64,000 nucleotides of DNA, taken from Thermothielavioides terrestris NRRL 8126. Its lineage: Eukaryota > Ascomycota > Sordariomycetes > Sordariales > Chaetomiaceae. A program made the translations under genes and the position numbers. Location of the stretch: NCBI RefSeq assembly GCF_000226115.1, contig NC_016461.1, positions 1,488,001 to 1,552,000 on the forward strand. The letters are read 5' to 3'. A model generated the notes under the pieces. The model made no database searches, had not been told where the DNA came from, and was given only the letters and a program-made list of their open reading frames with translations. Position 1 is the stretch's first letter. Every line of letters begins with the position of its first letter. Below, piece after piece: positions 8,576-20,195 of this stretch.

Positions 8576-11500
8576 ATGGCGACTCTCCCAGCTATGGAAG
8601 TCGATCCTGGCTCTCACGGAACGATGAAAATTGAGAACGTAGGCAGGCCAAACCGGTTTCTGTGTGCTTCCCACTGCGTCCATATGCCTCTAACAGAGCG
8701 GTCGCAGACTGAGAAGAGGGATACTCTGCGGGCCATTGAGCAGAAGTACCAGAAGCTGTGGCAGGAAGAGAGGGTCTTCGAGGCAGACGCGCCGTCTTGC
8801 TTCGATTTCACCGCGGGATCCCACTCTGCTGATGGTCCGAATTCCCAGACCCGCAAGTTCTTCGGTCTGTCCTCGCTGCCCGTTGTGCGTGCGCCGTACT
8901 TTTCACTTGCTAATCATCCAACAGGGACCGTGGCATATCCGCAAGTAAAGACGGTATCGGTTACCAACTCGGCGTATGGCTAACTGAGCACAAGATATGT
9001 CAATGGCGTCCCGCACCTTGGCCATGCCTTCACAGTGTCCAAGATGGATTTTGCGGCGCGGGTGGCGAGAGCGCAGAGGAAGAACACCCTCTTCCCCCTG
9101 GGATTCCACGCGACTGGTATGCCCATCAAGGCTTGCGCTGACAAGCTGGCCTATGAGATGACCTTGTTCGGCGAGCTGTTCAGTGAATGCCCTGCGCCAG
9201 ATGCGAATGTGGACGGGCAGCAGGAGGGCCCAACCGCACCGCCTCGGCCTAGGGAAGATGTTACGAGATTTACCAACGTCAAGAAAGGTACGGAAGCGCT
9301 TCTAGCTATTTTGACCCTGACCAGTCACTGACGTGGAGGAACGCGCGTACAGGCAAGGCAGCCCTAAAGTCCGCGAAGGCGAAACATCAGTTCCAGGTCA
9401 TGTTGTCCCTCGGCATTCCTCGGGAGCAAATCCACAAGTTCGCAGACGCCGGATACTGGCTCCAATACTTCCCTCAGCTCTGGCAACAACACCTGACTGA
9501 GTTCGGCTGTGGCATTGACTGGCGGCGCAGCTTCATCACGACCCACGTCAACAGCTACTACGATTCGTTCGTGCAGTGGCAGATGCGGCGCCTGAGAGAT
9601 GCGGGTAAGATCCGGTTCGGCAAGCGATACACCGTTTACTCTCCGAAGGATGCCCAGCCATGTCTGGATCACGACCGGGCTACCGGAGAGGGTGTTCTGG
9701 TGCAGGAATACGTCGCCCTCAAGTGCAAAGTGGTACGCTGGTCGGCGCGAGCCAGCGACGTGCTGTCCTCCTGCGATTCTATCCCCAGCGACGCCGACGT
9801 CTTCATGATCGCCGCGACGCTCCGGCCGGAAACCATGTACGGACAGACGAATCTGTTCGTCTCGCCGAGTCTCACGTACGGGATATTCAGAATTTCGGCG
9901 AAGGAGTTCTACATGACAACCGACCGGGCCGCGCGCAATCTGGCCTACCAAAGCGTGTTCCCCAACTGGGGCGTGATTCCCAGGGTCGCCGGAGTCAGCG
10001 GCTCTGACCTGCTGGGCACCTTGGTTCGTGCGCCGCTCAGTGCCAAGGGCGACATCTATGTGATTCCCATGGATTCCATAAAGGAGTCTAAGGGCACTGG
10101 AATCGTTGCATCTGTGCCATCGGACAGTCCGGACGACTACATCACGACGGTAGATCTTTCGAAAAAGGCGACCCTCCACGGCGTCGAGCCGGAATGGGTG
10201 TGCCTGGACGTGCTTCCAATCATCAATACGCCCGAGCACGGCAACATGATCGCCCCCGCGCTCGTGGAAAAACTCAAGATCAACTCGCCGAATGACGAGC
10301 GCCGGCTGCTGGAGGCCCAAGAAATAGCGTACAAGACAGGCTTCTACCACGGAACAATGGCTTATGGTCCCTTCGCAGGGAAGTCGGTTCAAGAGGGCAA
10401 GGCACTCGTCCGCCAGCAGCTCCTCGACTCCGGCGACGCCTTCACCTACTGCGAACCCGAGTCACCCGTCACGTCTCGCTCCGGGGACGAGTGCGTGGCT
10501 GCGTTCCTCGATCAGTGGTTCCTTACCTACGGCGTGGACGAAGAGTGGAGAAACGACACCCTAGAGCATCTGCGAGGCGAGGACGGGCTCGGCTTCAATT
10601 GCTTCGGATCCGTCACCAAACACTCGCTGGAGCAGTCGCTTGCTTGGATGACTGAGTGGTGCGTTACGCGGCAGTACGGCCTCGGGACCCAGCTACCGTG
10701 GGACGCGTCCCAGCTGGTCGAAGGGCTGTCGGACTCGACCATCTACATGGCATACTACACGGTTGCGCACTTCCTGCACTCCGACATGTACGGCAAAGAA
10801 GCTGGCACGGGCAACATCCGGGCGTCCCAGATGACGGACAATGTATGGGACTACGTATTTGCGCTTTCCGATGACGTGGGAAGCAGCGATATTGACAAGT
10901 CAACGCTGGACGCGATGCGTCGGGAGTTCACGTACTGGTATCCACTTGATGTTCGGGTCAGCGGCAAGGACCTGGTGAACAATCACTTCGTCTTCTTCCT
11001 CTACATCCACCAAGCCATCTGGGGCAAGCAAGCGCCGCAATACCTCCCCAAGGGCATCCGTCTCAACGGTCATCTCATGTTGAACGGAGAGAAGATGAGC
11101 AAGAACACAGGCAACTTCCTCTCGCTGGACAGCACCATTCACAAGTTCGGCGCCGACGCCACCCGCATTGCCCTTGCGGACGGCAGCGACGGCATCGATG
11201 ATGCCAACTTCGAGGAGACGACCGCCAATGCCGCTGTTCTGAAGCTCTTCGAGTTGAAGAGATGGGCGGAGGCGGTCATTTGTCGTCCGCGCCTGCTCGG
11301 CCCCGAGGAAACGTTTGAGCAAGTGCGGGCAGCAGAGAAGCCCGACGACGCGGACACAATCCAGAGAACGGGATCCATGAGCTTCTGGGATGAACTCTTC
11401 CTGAATGAGCTCAACTCGCTAGTCAGAGATACTGTCCGAGCATACGATGCGTGAGTCTTGTCAGCCGTGAAAGAGGATGGAGCTCTGGATGCTTACCTTG

Positions 11501-12393
11501 ACTCAGAACCCACTACAAAGCCGCTCTCAAAGCAGGCTTCTACGACCTCGCCTCGGCTCGCGACACGTACCGAGCCTGGACAGCAGCAGCCTCCTCATCT
11601 GGCATGCACCAATTCTGCGTCCGTCGCTACGTCGGGTTGCAAGCGCTCATGCTTGCCCCCATTGCCCCCCACTGGGCAGATTACATCTGGCGAGAAGTCC
11701 TCGGAAAGGTGTCGTCTGTCCCCTGCCGCCCCGTCCCCCCACTCTTTTCATGGACAAGGGGAATGTGACCCCGGTACCTAGTGACTAACCACGCGAGGCC
11801 GCTTTCAGCCCTCCACCATCCAGACAGCCCCCTTCCCGAGCCCGGCGCCGCCCTCCCGTAGCCTGACGCTCACATGGGCCTACATCAAGCATACGCTCTC
11901 CCGGCTAACGGCCGCGTGCGCAGCCCAGAGCAAGCGCCGCGCCAAGAGCAGAGCGAAAAACGACGCCCACGCCGGGGACGCCACAGCCGAGCAGACGCTG
12001 ATCCTCCGCGTCGCCACTGCCTGGCCGCCCTGGCAGACGCAGTATCTCGCCCTCGCCCGACGGCATTTTTTCAGCAGCGATGCGGGGCTCGACATCAAGG
12101 CGCTCACGCGGGAGATCGACAAGAGCGAGCTGAAGCGGGCGATGCCGTTTCTGCAGCAGGTGAAGAAGCAGCTCAAGGGCGGGGCTGAGCCGGCCGAGGT
12201 GTTCGAGCGGCAGCTGGGGTTTGACGAGGTGGCCGTGTTGAACGAGATGGCGCCGTTGATGAGGAGGATGGTGGCGGGGTTGAAGGAGGTTAGGATCGTG
12301 AAAGTGGCGGGCGCAGATGAGACGAGCGCTGAGCCCGGCCGTCCGGCAATGGAGTTTGTGGGTTGCGAGTTGGACGGCAAGCAGGCAGGTTAA
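8576..12393 (+). CDS. cdc60: cytosolic leucyl-tRNA synthetase
   Basis: Charges tRNA-Leu with leucine in the cytosol. Seven exons: 8576-8638, 8708-8864, 8925-8940, 8995-9287, 9353-11450, 11507-11708 and 11809-12393, giving 1137 aa (yeast Cdc60 has 1090). The class I HIGH motif is HLGH (about residues 86-89) and the KMSKS loop is KMSKN (about 756-760). The editing (CP1) domain lies between them, with [10 protein letters not shown] near its start. Introns are 69, 60, 54, 65, 56 and 100 nt. The third begins GCAAGT and ends CAAG: only this GC-AG splice joins TVAYP to [10 protein letters not shown] in frame, and it leaves a 16-nt exon. The first intron has length 3n and no stop; its removal gives the family-like MKIEN-TEKRDTL. 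The C-terminus (from LTWAYIK) is as expected but divergent. Two CPC1 sites lie upstream. The family is certain; the small exons rest on frame and homology. Confidence 0.92.
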
Positions 12394-13107
12394 GGCGGGG
12401 CGGCTTAACATGCAGTGGTCGCGTGCGTGCTCGTGGAGGGAGGGAGGAGAACTTTCGACAGGCAACCTCGGCCCGCGAAGGGTTGCAGGGGCTATCCATA
12501 TCCAACCTGCTACCTCATGTAAAGAGGGCCGGAGTGGTGGACGGCCCAATGCCAGATGGCCATAAGCTCGCTGTGCAGTTGGACGGCCCCGTGCTATGCA
12601 TTTGTTACCTTGTCTATCCCTTTCGCTTTGCTGTGGATCAAGCACTGCTGCATGATGGTCACCAGTTGGGCCGTGGCGGAAGCGCCATGCTAATCCGTGA
12701 AGGAAGTTCGAGATCCAAACTGTGTCTTCCTCCGCCCTGTGTAAACCCCGGCCCTCAACTGGTCGACTGGGAAGGCGCAACGAGACATCCTGCCGACAGA
12801 CGCCACCGAAGTACCGCTCCAGCCAGCTTGTTATTGCGGCCCGAAATATTGTATGGAAAAATCATCCTGGCGACTACCCCTCTTAACAAACCGCGGAGGT
12901 TTGGTACTTATCTACTTGCTTGGGCGACTCCCGGGATGCCCATCGAGAAACGGGCTAGCGGACCTACTCTCGAACGGTCCTGGAGGCTCCAAAGCGGTGA
13001 TCGCGGGGTCGACCACGCTCCCACTCTGCAATGCAACTTGCGCATGTCTTTACGGCCGCGCGTGTTCTCTCTCCCTTGGCTTCGTCTAGGCTCCGCCCTC
13101 GTGGGGC

Positions 13108-13130
13108 GTCAGTCAGTCAGTCAGTCAGTC
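13108..13130 (+). repeat. (GTCA)n microsatellite
   Basis: Nearly six perfect copies of the tetranucleotide GTCA in non-coding DNA. Confidence 0.9.
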
Positions 13131-13285
13131 GGGTTTCATAGCCTCTCTGATAAGTTCCCTCAACAACGCACGTCCGGTAGAAACCCCGCCCATCGAGGCG
13201 CTGGTTTCACTGGACCGTCTACCCTCCACATGACGGTCGATGAACAGGGCATGGGAATCTGAGCACGGAGACGCATGGTTCCGTA

Positions 13286-13354
13286 CCATGGTATACGCTG
13301 ATGCATGGGAAATTCAGTAGATGCGGGTTCGAGAGCACATGCTCCATGGTATAC
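13286..13354 (+). repeat. pair of CCATGGTATAC direct repeats
   Basis: The 11-mer CCATGGTATAC occurs at 13286-13296 and 13344-13354. The first copy also forms part of a near-palindrome (GTACCATGGTATAC). Function unknown; no gene nearby depends on it. Confidence 0.7.
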
Positions 13355-13709
13355 CTGCCAAGATATAGAGTTGAATTGGAATGCGACGGCAAAGCCTAAC
13401 GTCCATCCCACACCCCACACATCACTTCCTCAGGGGGCGTCATATTCGCTGAGGTTCCACCTGGCTGAGCCTACCTAGCTCGACACTCCCTCCCCGCCTC
13501 CCCGGTACAGAAATCCTACCCGGCCCTCATAATAAAATGTGACCTACACAGCAGAGGCCATGCCCGAAACAACACCCGCGGCCGCGGTTTCCACCTGTTC
13601 CCGGACCGAATTGCTGCACGCCGGCCAGGTCCCGAGCCCGGCTGCCGAGTCGGAGTCGTCATTCTCGGCTGAAAGAGAAAAGTAGCGCCCCAATATCGGA
13701 ATATGTACA

Positions 13710-15652
13710 TTAGAAATGTTCCTTCCAGAAGCGGAAGCGGACTTCGCGGACGGTGGCAGCCTTCGCAGCCTTATGGATATCGCGCGCTGATCAAGGCGTG
13801 TTAGCACGGCCGGCCGAGCGCCCTATCCCACGATTTTGCAGAGCAGACAGGGATGCAACTTACCAGCTGCGGAGGGCCCGCAGAAGTAGACACCCACGGT
13901 GGTCCTCATGTTGCCTTCCAGGCCGTGGAGATAGGTCCGGTTCAGAATGCCGTCGCGCATGCTGGTGAAGATCTTGTTGAAGTTGGGCCGGCCAAAGTTG
14001 GTCCGCGACTTCAGCTCGGTCAGCGGGTCGACGGCAGCCCCGACGCTGTTCAGCACGATGTTCTGCGTCGTGTCCATGTCGAGCTTCTGCGTCAGATAGG
14101 TGTGGATCTTGAGGAACTCGACGCCGCCAGAGCCGGGGATGCGCGCTGCTTCGCTGGATTGCTGCTCCAGAGACGCGAGCAGCGTCTGGAACCATTCGAA
14201 CGAGGTGGTGTCTTTGCACACCCAGATGAATTCGACACGGCGCAGACGGGTCGGCGGGTTAGGCCCGTTCCGCAAGTGCCAGATGTTCTTGAGGATCGAA
14301 GCCCACGGGGTGACGCCGATACCGGTTCCGATCAGGACCGCGATTTCGTTCTCGAACACGTCCTCGGCAGGCGCACCGTACGGTCCGTCGATACGGATGG
14401 CTGGCATTTGCTGGCCGTTCTGCAGCGCCACTTCGTACATGCCCATGGGGTCAACCCCCTCGTACAGCTTGCTCTGCGCCGCGCCAGCGCCCACTCTGTC
14501 GCCGAGCGCCCTGGTGAAATCTCCGACCTGCCGAATGTGGATCGAGACATAGGGGTCGTACGGGCACGAGGTGATCGTGAACGGGTGCCACTGGTACTTG
14601 GAGACCGAAGGCACTTGAATGAACAGCCACTGGCCGGCCTTGTACTTGAACGACGGCTTGCTGAACTGGATCTCGACCACATCTGCGACGCAAGTGAGCT
14701 TCACGCGCTAGAGCATGCTGCAAATCAAATTCCGACGCTGCTTACCGTAAGGGTGCCTGATGACGCGGGTGATCTTGGTCTCGCGCACCGCACGAATCTC
14801 ACGGTACAGGCGCTCCAGGAGGTAGAAGCCGCCCGTAAACAGCTCCCACCTCCAACCGAGGTAACCGAGGCAATGCTCCCAATACTGTTCGCCAGCAAAC
14901 GGCGAAAAGGCGTTCGGAGTGTCGCGGACGAAGCAGCCAACAGTGTGGGTGTACAAGGCGAGGAAGAAGGGGATGAACAGATGGTGAGTGTACCAGAACG
15001 TCTCGAACGATTGCTGCCGGATGCGATGGTGCGCTGACGTGTACATCAGCAGCATGCAAAGAAGCATCACATGGCCCGTGATGCCGCCCGGCTGGACGTA
15101 GTGGATCTGCACCGCCGTCACTGGGCGGATCTGCGTCTTTTCGACATTGAAGAAGCTGCACGCAGCGGTTAGCCAGAGTCACTCGCTTCCCCCCCCCTCC
15201 TCGGCTTCGACTCACTTGACATAGTGCCCAGCAGTGTGGATGATGGCAAACAGCAGCAGGGCATAGGCGAGCTGCCGGTGCATCCAGATGTTCTCGTCGA
15301 GCGGTAGAAATCTGATCTTGGGCCGGATGAACCGCATGATGGTTCTGCAGACAGGGAGCAAGATAAGCATCCCGTCAACGGAGAGGACCAGCCCTGCACC
15401 TCGCGAAATCCACACTGAGTACTGGAGCGTGTTGAGGCCCGCCAGGCGCGGGTCTGCCTCTTGCTTGTACCTGTCCATCTCCTCGTCAGCAACCTGCGCC
15501 AATCTTCCGGATCCGCCCCCGTAGCCAAGGCGGGGGAAAGGGGAAGCGTACCATCCATAGGCGAAGAGGCCCCAGTGAAGACCCCAAAACAGGAAATGGA
15601 ACAGCAGCTTAGTTGGCGTCAACTGCTTCTTCAGCAGCGTGAGGAGCTCCAT
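13710..15652 (-). CDS. noxB: NADPH oxidase NoxB (Nox2), catalytic subunit
   Basis: Membrane flavocytochrome that moves electrons from NADPH through FAD and two haems to oxygen, giving superoxide. In fungi NoxB acts with NoxR and tetraspanin in ascospore germination and infection-type structures. Four exons: 15652-15216, 15155-14746, 14682-13864 and 13786-13710 (introns 60, 63 and 77 nt), 580 aa. The N-terminal half has six membrane segments with the haem-ligand region MHRQLAYALLLFAIIHTAGH and THHLF. HPFTIT marks the FAD site, GTGIGVTPW the NADPH site, and the C-terminus ends RFRFWKEHF. The N-terminal extension and the phrases EFIWVCKDTTSFEWF and LKSRTNFGRP fit NoxB rather than NoxA. The third exon starts at the AG before ATGTGGTCGAG, which restores HPYDVVEIQF. 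No EF-hands, so it is not NoxC. It is convergent with LeuRS. Confidence 0.94.
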
Positions 15653-17115
15653 CTTGCCGACGGGTTGCCGCTCTTATTTTCGAACCGTACACAACACTCA
15701 GTGCGGCAATGTCGACCAGCGACCGGGCTGACCTCGACTTCTCGGCTTCGGATCGGTGCCGGGTGGTGGATGGCCGGAGCGCGGAGGAGCGTAGTGCAAA
15801 GGATCCCTCAGCCCAGTTCCGATCGCGGCTCGTTTCCCTCTCAGTATTATTGCTACACACCAGGCGGCAATCCTCCGTCCAATATGAACCACCAGCAGCG
15901 CGACGCAGAGAAATTAAGACACCGAAGCTAGGCGAAGCCCGCGAGAAACGAAAACAAAAAGAATGGTCTGAGCCAGCAGCTGAAGGGAAAGAAAGGAAGG
16001 GCGCAGGCTAGAGTCACTCGCTGAGGAGGTCTCGGTTCTTTCGCCTCGCCAAGAAAGGGACAGGAGGAGAAAGGGGGGGGAGAAAGAACGGAAGAGCGAC
16101 GGAGTGATGCGCGGGCGGCGGAAGCCTGGTCATAAGAGACCGGGCCCCAACGAGCCTCAAGCGAAGACCAAGCTAATGCGACACTCCGTCCCGTCCCAGC
16201 GGCCCACACGGATGCGAACAAGCAATTGGGGTAGGGAAGGGGCCGGATGCGACGGCAGCGACGCCGTGCGCCCTCGCCGGTCTCCGTTCCTCGGGAATGC
16301 TGGCCCTTGCAAGGCCTGGAGCCCAGAAACCTTACGCTGCGGTGGGGCAGGCACCTTGAATTCAACTTAGCAGAACCGAGTGACGCTGCAGCCCCGTCTG
16401 CCTCTTCCTGTCGTTTTGCCCCCTGAACCAAGTCGAGGTCGACCGATGGCCAAGTCTTCTGGAGTGGGGCGGCAGGCACCAGGTCAGGAGATGTATGCTG
16501 GCGATGCGCCGATTAAGGATGGGACGGAGCTGGAATATACGGGTATTCCGTAGATCAGACGTTGGAGACAGTTTCGAGGCTGCCGGATCTTGTGTCAGAT
16601 TCCAGGACCCGGCAAAGGCCCGCTAGCACGATGGACAGGGTCTCGGGGCAGGTGGTGCCAGTGAGTTGAGACGGGAGGTGTTAGAGACGCTCAGACCAGG
16701 GGTCGTCTTTGGAGGCGACCGGGGCGTTTCGTCTGGATCTGGACAGGGGTCGTCGGCTTTGGATTCACAGAAAATCCTCGGTCGCAGAAGGCAGAGGAGC
16801 GGGGACGTACAGATGATAAGACGCAACACAAGGAACAGATGTGTTTTTTCTTCAGTGTTTAATTCAATTATTCAACATCGCGGCATTTCCTTGCGAGAAC
16901 CGCAGAGAAACAGAAGGATCTGTTGACATGGCCGCGGCGAAGACCTTAAGAACACCCCAAGCTAAGAATAGATAGTGTAACTGCCCAGAGAAGGCCACAA
17001 CGTTGCTGGCGCTTAGCCGCCGGGCAGTGGAAGGATTGGGTGTCCCAAGGGGAAAATGCCATGAGAGGCTAGACTACTTTCAGGCAGAGCGCTCAGGCGT
17101 GACAACCAATCATAC
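15653..17115. other. noxB upstream region, gene-free
   Basis: About 1.5 kb. The stretch around 15940-16100 is purine-rich on this strand (pyrimidine-rich in the noxB direction, as in many fungal promoters and 5' UTRs), including a run of eight G near 16073. No coding region was recognised. Confidence 0.5.
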
Positions 17116-17124
17116 CTGACGATC
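17116..17124 (+). repeat. target site duplication, left copy
   Basis: CTGACGATC directly before the left terminal inverted repeat. An identical 9-mer follows the right terminal repeat (17963-17971). Confidence 0.85.
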
Positions 17125-17962
17125 CGACCCTCTTAAAAACACTACACACCATAGCGCGCCACGGGGTGTTGCCGAAATGGTCCTGGGGCCCGTCTCCTTG
17201 GCGAGGGACAGTCCGACAGACCGAAATATTTCCCTTAGGAGAAGAACGTACGTTGATCCCTCCTTCCGTAAGTAACCTTCAACCTGAAATATTTGCTCTT
17301 AAAAATGATCCCTTCTCTTAAAGATGTTCTCTTACGCTGAGAGATGTTCTCTCAACTACAATGTGCTCTAAGAGGTCGGAGAATTTCGTCTAGGCGACTT
17401 TCATGGTGATGATCTTAGAAAATCGAACATCCTCCTACGACCAAGTGATCTAATTCGTGCTCCAAGATAGTAGTGGAGACCATGTCGACAACCCCCCGTG
17501 GCGCGCTATGGCAGATTTTTTAGAACCACTACACAGCCGTGGGTGGTCTGTGCGCACCCCCCCAAAAACATTCCACGCCCAAGCTTTTCCTATAGAACAA
17601 CCTTGAAGTTATATTGCCTACCTTGACCGCCTTCTACATTGAGCGCCAACGCGAGAGACAATGTCTCCACTTTGCACTTAGCTAGTCACGTGGCTTTTCT
17701 TATCGATAAGAAACTTCTCGCGTTGGCACCTCGGTAGGATAGAACTTCCATTGCACTCGCCTTTGCAAAAGTCCTCTCTTTCAAGTGACGCGGCGATTGA
17801 CCATTGGGATCTTTCAAGCTTTTTCTCCTACAATTCCTGTGGTGACATGTCAGCCGGGGCGTAGGGTGACTGCTCGCTGCAAGATTTTTTGGGGGGGCGC
17901 ACGGACCACCCCTGGCTGTGTAGTGGTTCTAAAAAATCTGTGTAGTGTTTTTAAGAGGGTCG
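17125..17962. mobile_element. non-autonomous TIR element (MITE-like, Mutator-type 9-bp TSD) with nested hairpins
   Basis: 838-nt element bounded by perfect 24-bp terminal inverted repeats (17125-17148 and 17939-17962, outer end CGACCCTCTTAAAAACAC) and a perfect 9-bp duplication. Inside are two adjacent inverted-repeat modules. Module A (17149-17511) has 34-nt arms at 17149-17182 and 17478-17511 (31 matches). Module B (17512-17940) has about 52-nt arms at 17512-17563 and 17889-17940 (27 identical bases at the outer end); its last two bases overlap the outer right repeat. Module B contains a further 12-bp inverted repeat (17645-17656 / 17716-17727) around a 16-bp palindrome (17697-17712). No transposase-like open frame is present, so it would need a transposase supplied in trans. 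A 9-bp duplication is typical of Mutator-like elements; the superfamily call is inference. Confidence 0.85.
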
Positions 17963-17971
17963 CTGACGATC
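17963..17971 (+). repeat. target site duplication, right copy
   Basis: CTGACGATC, identical to 17116-17124. Confidence 0.85.
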
Positions 17972-20195
17972 CCGCACAGTTCCAGCTGTGTCCCAACTGA
18001 ATTAACTCGATCAGGCATAGCGTTGGCTCTGTCTCGGGCGTACCCTGCACGTTCCCTGCACGTCCATGCCACGCGAAGATTGGGTTGCCAAGATCTTAAA
18101 CAGACACAGCAAATAGATGGCCGCGGTCCTTGGCTGCTCAGAAACATCAAACTCGGCCGTCACTTCGACCCCGCGGCGCAGTTGGAGAGTTTTTTTTTTT
18201 GACGGCAACGGTCTCATGGAAGTTACCAGGTGGGCAGACCGTCACGCCATAACTCGGCGTCTGCCGACAACTGCGTGCTTGAGCCTTCTGCACTCGGTAC
18301 CTGGACCGTGCTACGCATAGAGTTGAACAAACCGGACAGGCCCGAGACACGCGGGGACGCTGGGACCACATCCTGATATAGTGTAAACGCCATGATCATT
18401 CCATTTCCTTGCTCTTTTCTGCCTCGTACTGTGGATAATAATCCGGACTCCGTGCAACATACGCAGTATACAGCACATCAGGTCGGTAACTACCTCACAG
18501 GAGAGACCAAGTGTCGAAGAACCCTCCGTCGACGGCTATCGGTTGCGACTTATCATGGACCTTACTGGATGAGCGTTCTGACGGACCTCGAGAATGCCGT
18601 GGGAAGCCTCGAATCCAGACCGAGTCCCGAACTACCAAGTACACCACCTCCCAGATTCGGTTGCTCAGGCTTCTAGTTAACGCCGCTGCACACCATGCCT
18701 GACATTAGTGCCATGTCCGGGTGGTAGATCTATTTGTGAAGCGGCCAATCCAGGCCCAGCAAGTCGCAAGGTGGAAGCAAGGCATCGCACGGCTGTGATG
18801 ATGGAAACAACGGGACTATGCGGGAAGGGCTCCGGTCGACAGCGCAGGAAGGGCAAGTCATGAAGCCCCTGGGCGGTATGCTCCGATTCCCGGTTGAAAC
18901 TGACAGTTGGAGGGACTCCGGCAGGCCGCGGTTCCTCTTGACGACTGCGAACTGAAGCACACAACGAGGCGGCTTGCTTTATGGGATCTTGAACTACACA
19001 GCAGAGAACTTGGGAATAGGCCGTTCCTCGTCCGAAGAGACAGCAGATCCTTACTCCTGCTTGTAGTATATAGCTGCGTTCGGATGGAATAAGCTTGTTT
19101 GCCGGTGTTGCGCACCTGCAGGTATTTGCACACCATGCTCCGTCCTGGCCGAGAGTGATCCGGGCCGTGCAGCACGTGGGGAATCGTCCGATTTGTGCGT
19201 CTCCCCATACACGCAGGCCAGCTACCATTGTATACTACGCAGTTTGCAGTACATACCTCAGTGCACAGGAGGGTCCCGCCTTCATGATATAAATTCGATG
19301 AGCTTCCCCTCCGTCAGCCCACAGAGCTTGACTTCTTCATGTCTCTTATGAGCAGAAAGACGGCCGACGCCCAGAGAGTCAGAGCGCCAGACTCGCCGCT
19401 GGATCTAGCAGCCTCAGGAGCCGTAAAAAGTCTTAGGGCTGGGTCGACCAGCGGCAAATGATTCAGCGTCGGCCTTAAGCAAAAGAGGACCTACTGAGCA
19501 GTAACCTACAGTAACTATCTTGCTCTCTGGTGATATCTAAGGTTGTGGCTTGGCCTCTCCGGAAGCTCGCCTTTGCCTTGCGTATGGTGTCACCATCTAA
19601 GTTGCTGCGTACTCCGTGCTGCGGGAACGGGGAAGTAACTAACTGGAGGTATTGTAAGGTACCCGTATCTTTGACTTATCAACTCAGATCATAACAGGTC
19701 TTAGGTGGGGTACTCTCTCGGCGGCGGCTTGCTTGCTTGGATGGCTTGCGCGGCTCGCGGGGCAAGCTTTGTGGCTGAGTCGCAATTCTCTCCGTGCATA
19801 CGAAGTACTCCATGGTGTAGTGTAGGAAATAGTGTACTCCGTCGGGTACTTTCCAGGTTCTTTGCTACTCGCTGCGCAGCAAGGCTGCCCCACTAGCATT
19901 TTCATCGCTGCCCTTTCGTCACTGCACAGGGGTGCGGAGGAACGGCCATCAGGCACCACCGTTGGCGGCCCCAAGATTCCTGCTTGGGCGGCTTCGAACC
20001 GCGCAGTTTACCCACGGTACCCATACTCGCACCTGGATCGCAAACCACAGATTCCCGTGCCGCCAGCGCGTTCGTTTTTTTTTTGCTGTTGGCGACCAGC
20101 TATCCACGACCGGACACCTACTGGCTTGACTGCGCGATAATCGGTTTACTGCGGCCAATTTTCAGGTTACTTAGCACGCGCGTGACGGACCCGCC
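17972..20195. other. gene-poor region upstream of the myosin gene
   Basis: 2.2 kb with no recognisable gene. Short frames (for example on the minus strand at 18677-19228) lack protein features. Two partial TACTCCGTA motifs occur at 19610-19617 and 19835-19842, with T-runs near 18190 and 20074. The end includes the promoter and 5' UTR of the myosin gene. Confidence 0.5.

Larger units (their letters stand above)
12394..13709. other. gene-free interval between convergent LeuRS and noxB
   Basis: About 1.3 kb holding both 3' flanks. Open frames here have no recognisable features. A tetranucleotide microsatellite and an 11-base direct repeat are present (listed separately). Confidence 0.5.

Noticed and set aside
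8945..8994. canonical GT donor at 8945 for the third LeuRS intron
   Set aside because: It gives frame QICQWRP instead of [10 protein letters not shown]; the GC donor four bases upstream keeps the family sequence.
9364..10392. 342-codon minus-strand open frame
   Set aside because: Antisense to the LeuRS editing-domain exon.
13108..13130. GTCA repeat as a regulatory element or short CRISPR-like array
   Set aside because: A simple tetranucleotide microsatellite without spacers, in a eukaryotic genome.
12363..13262. 299-codon plus-strand frame after LeuRS
   Set aside because: Starts inside the LeuRS 3' end in another frame; it has no domains and includes the microsatellite.
13853..15037. 394-codon plus-strand open frame
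   Set aside because: Antisense to noxB, and crosses its introns without any matching signal.
17125..17962. degenerated protein-coding transposon
   Set aside because: No frame above about 70 codons and no transposase motif; the length is filled by inverted repeats, so a non-autonomous element fits better.
18677..19228. 183-codon minus-strand frame in the gene-poor region
   Set aside because: No start context, domain, intron signals or codon bias like the neighbours; treated as chance.
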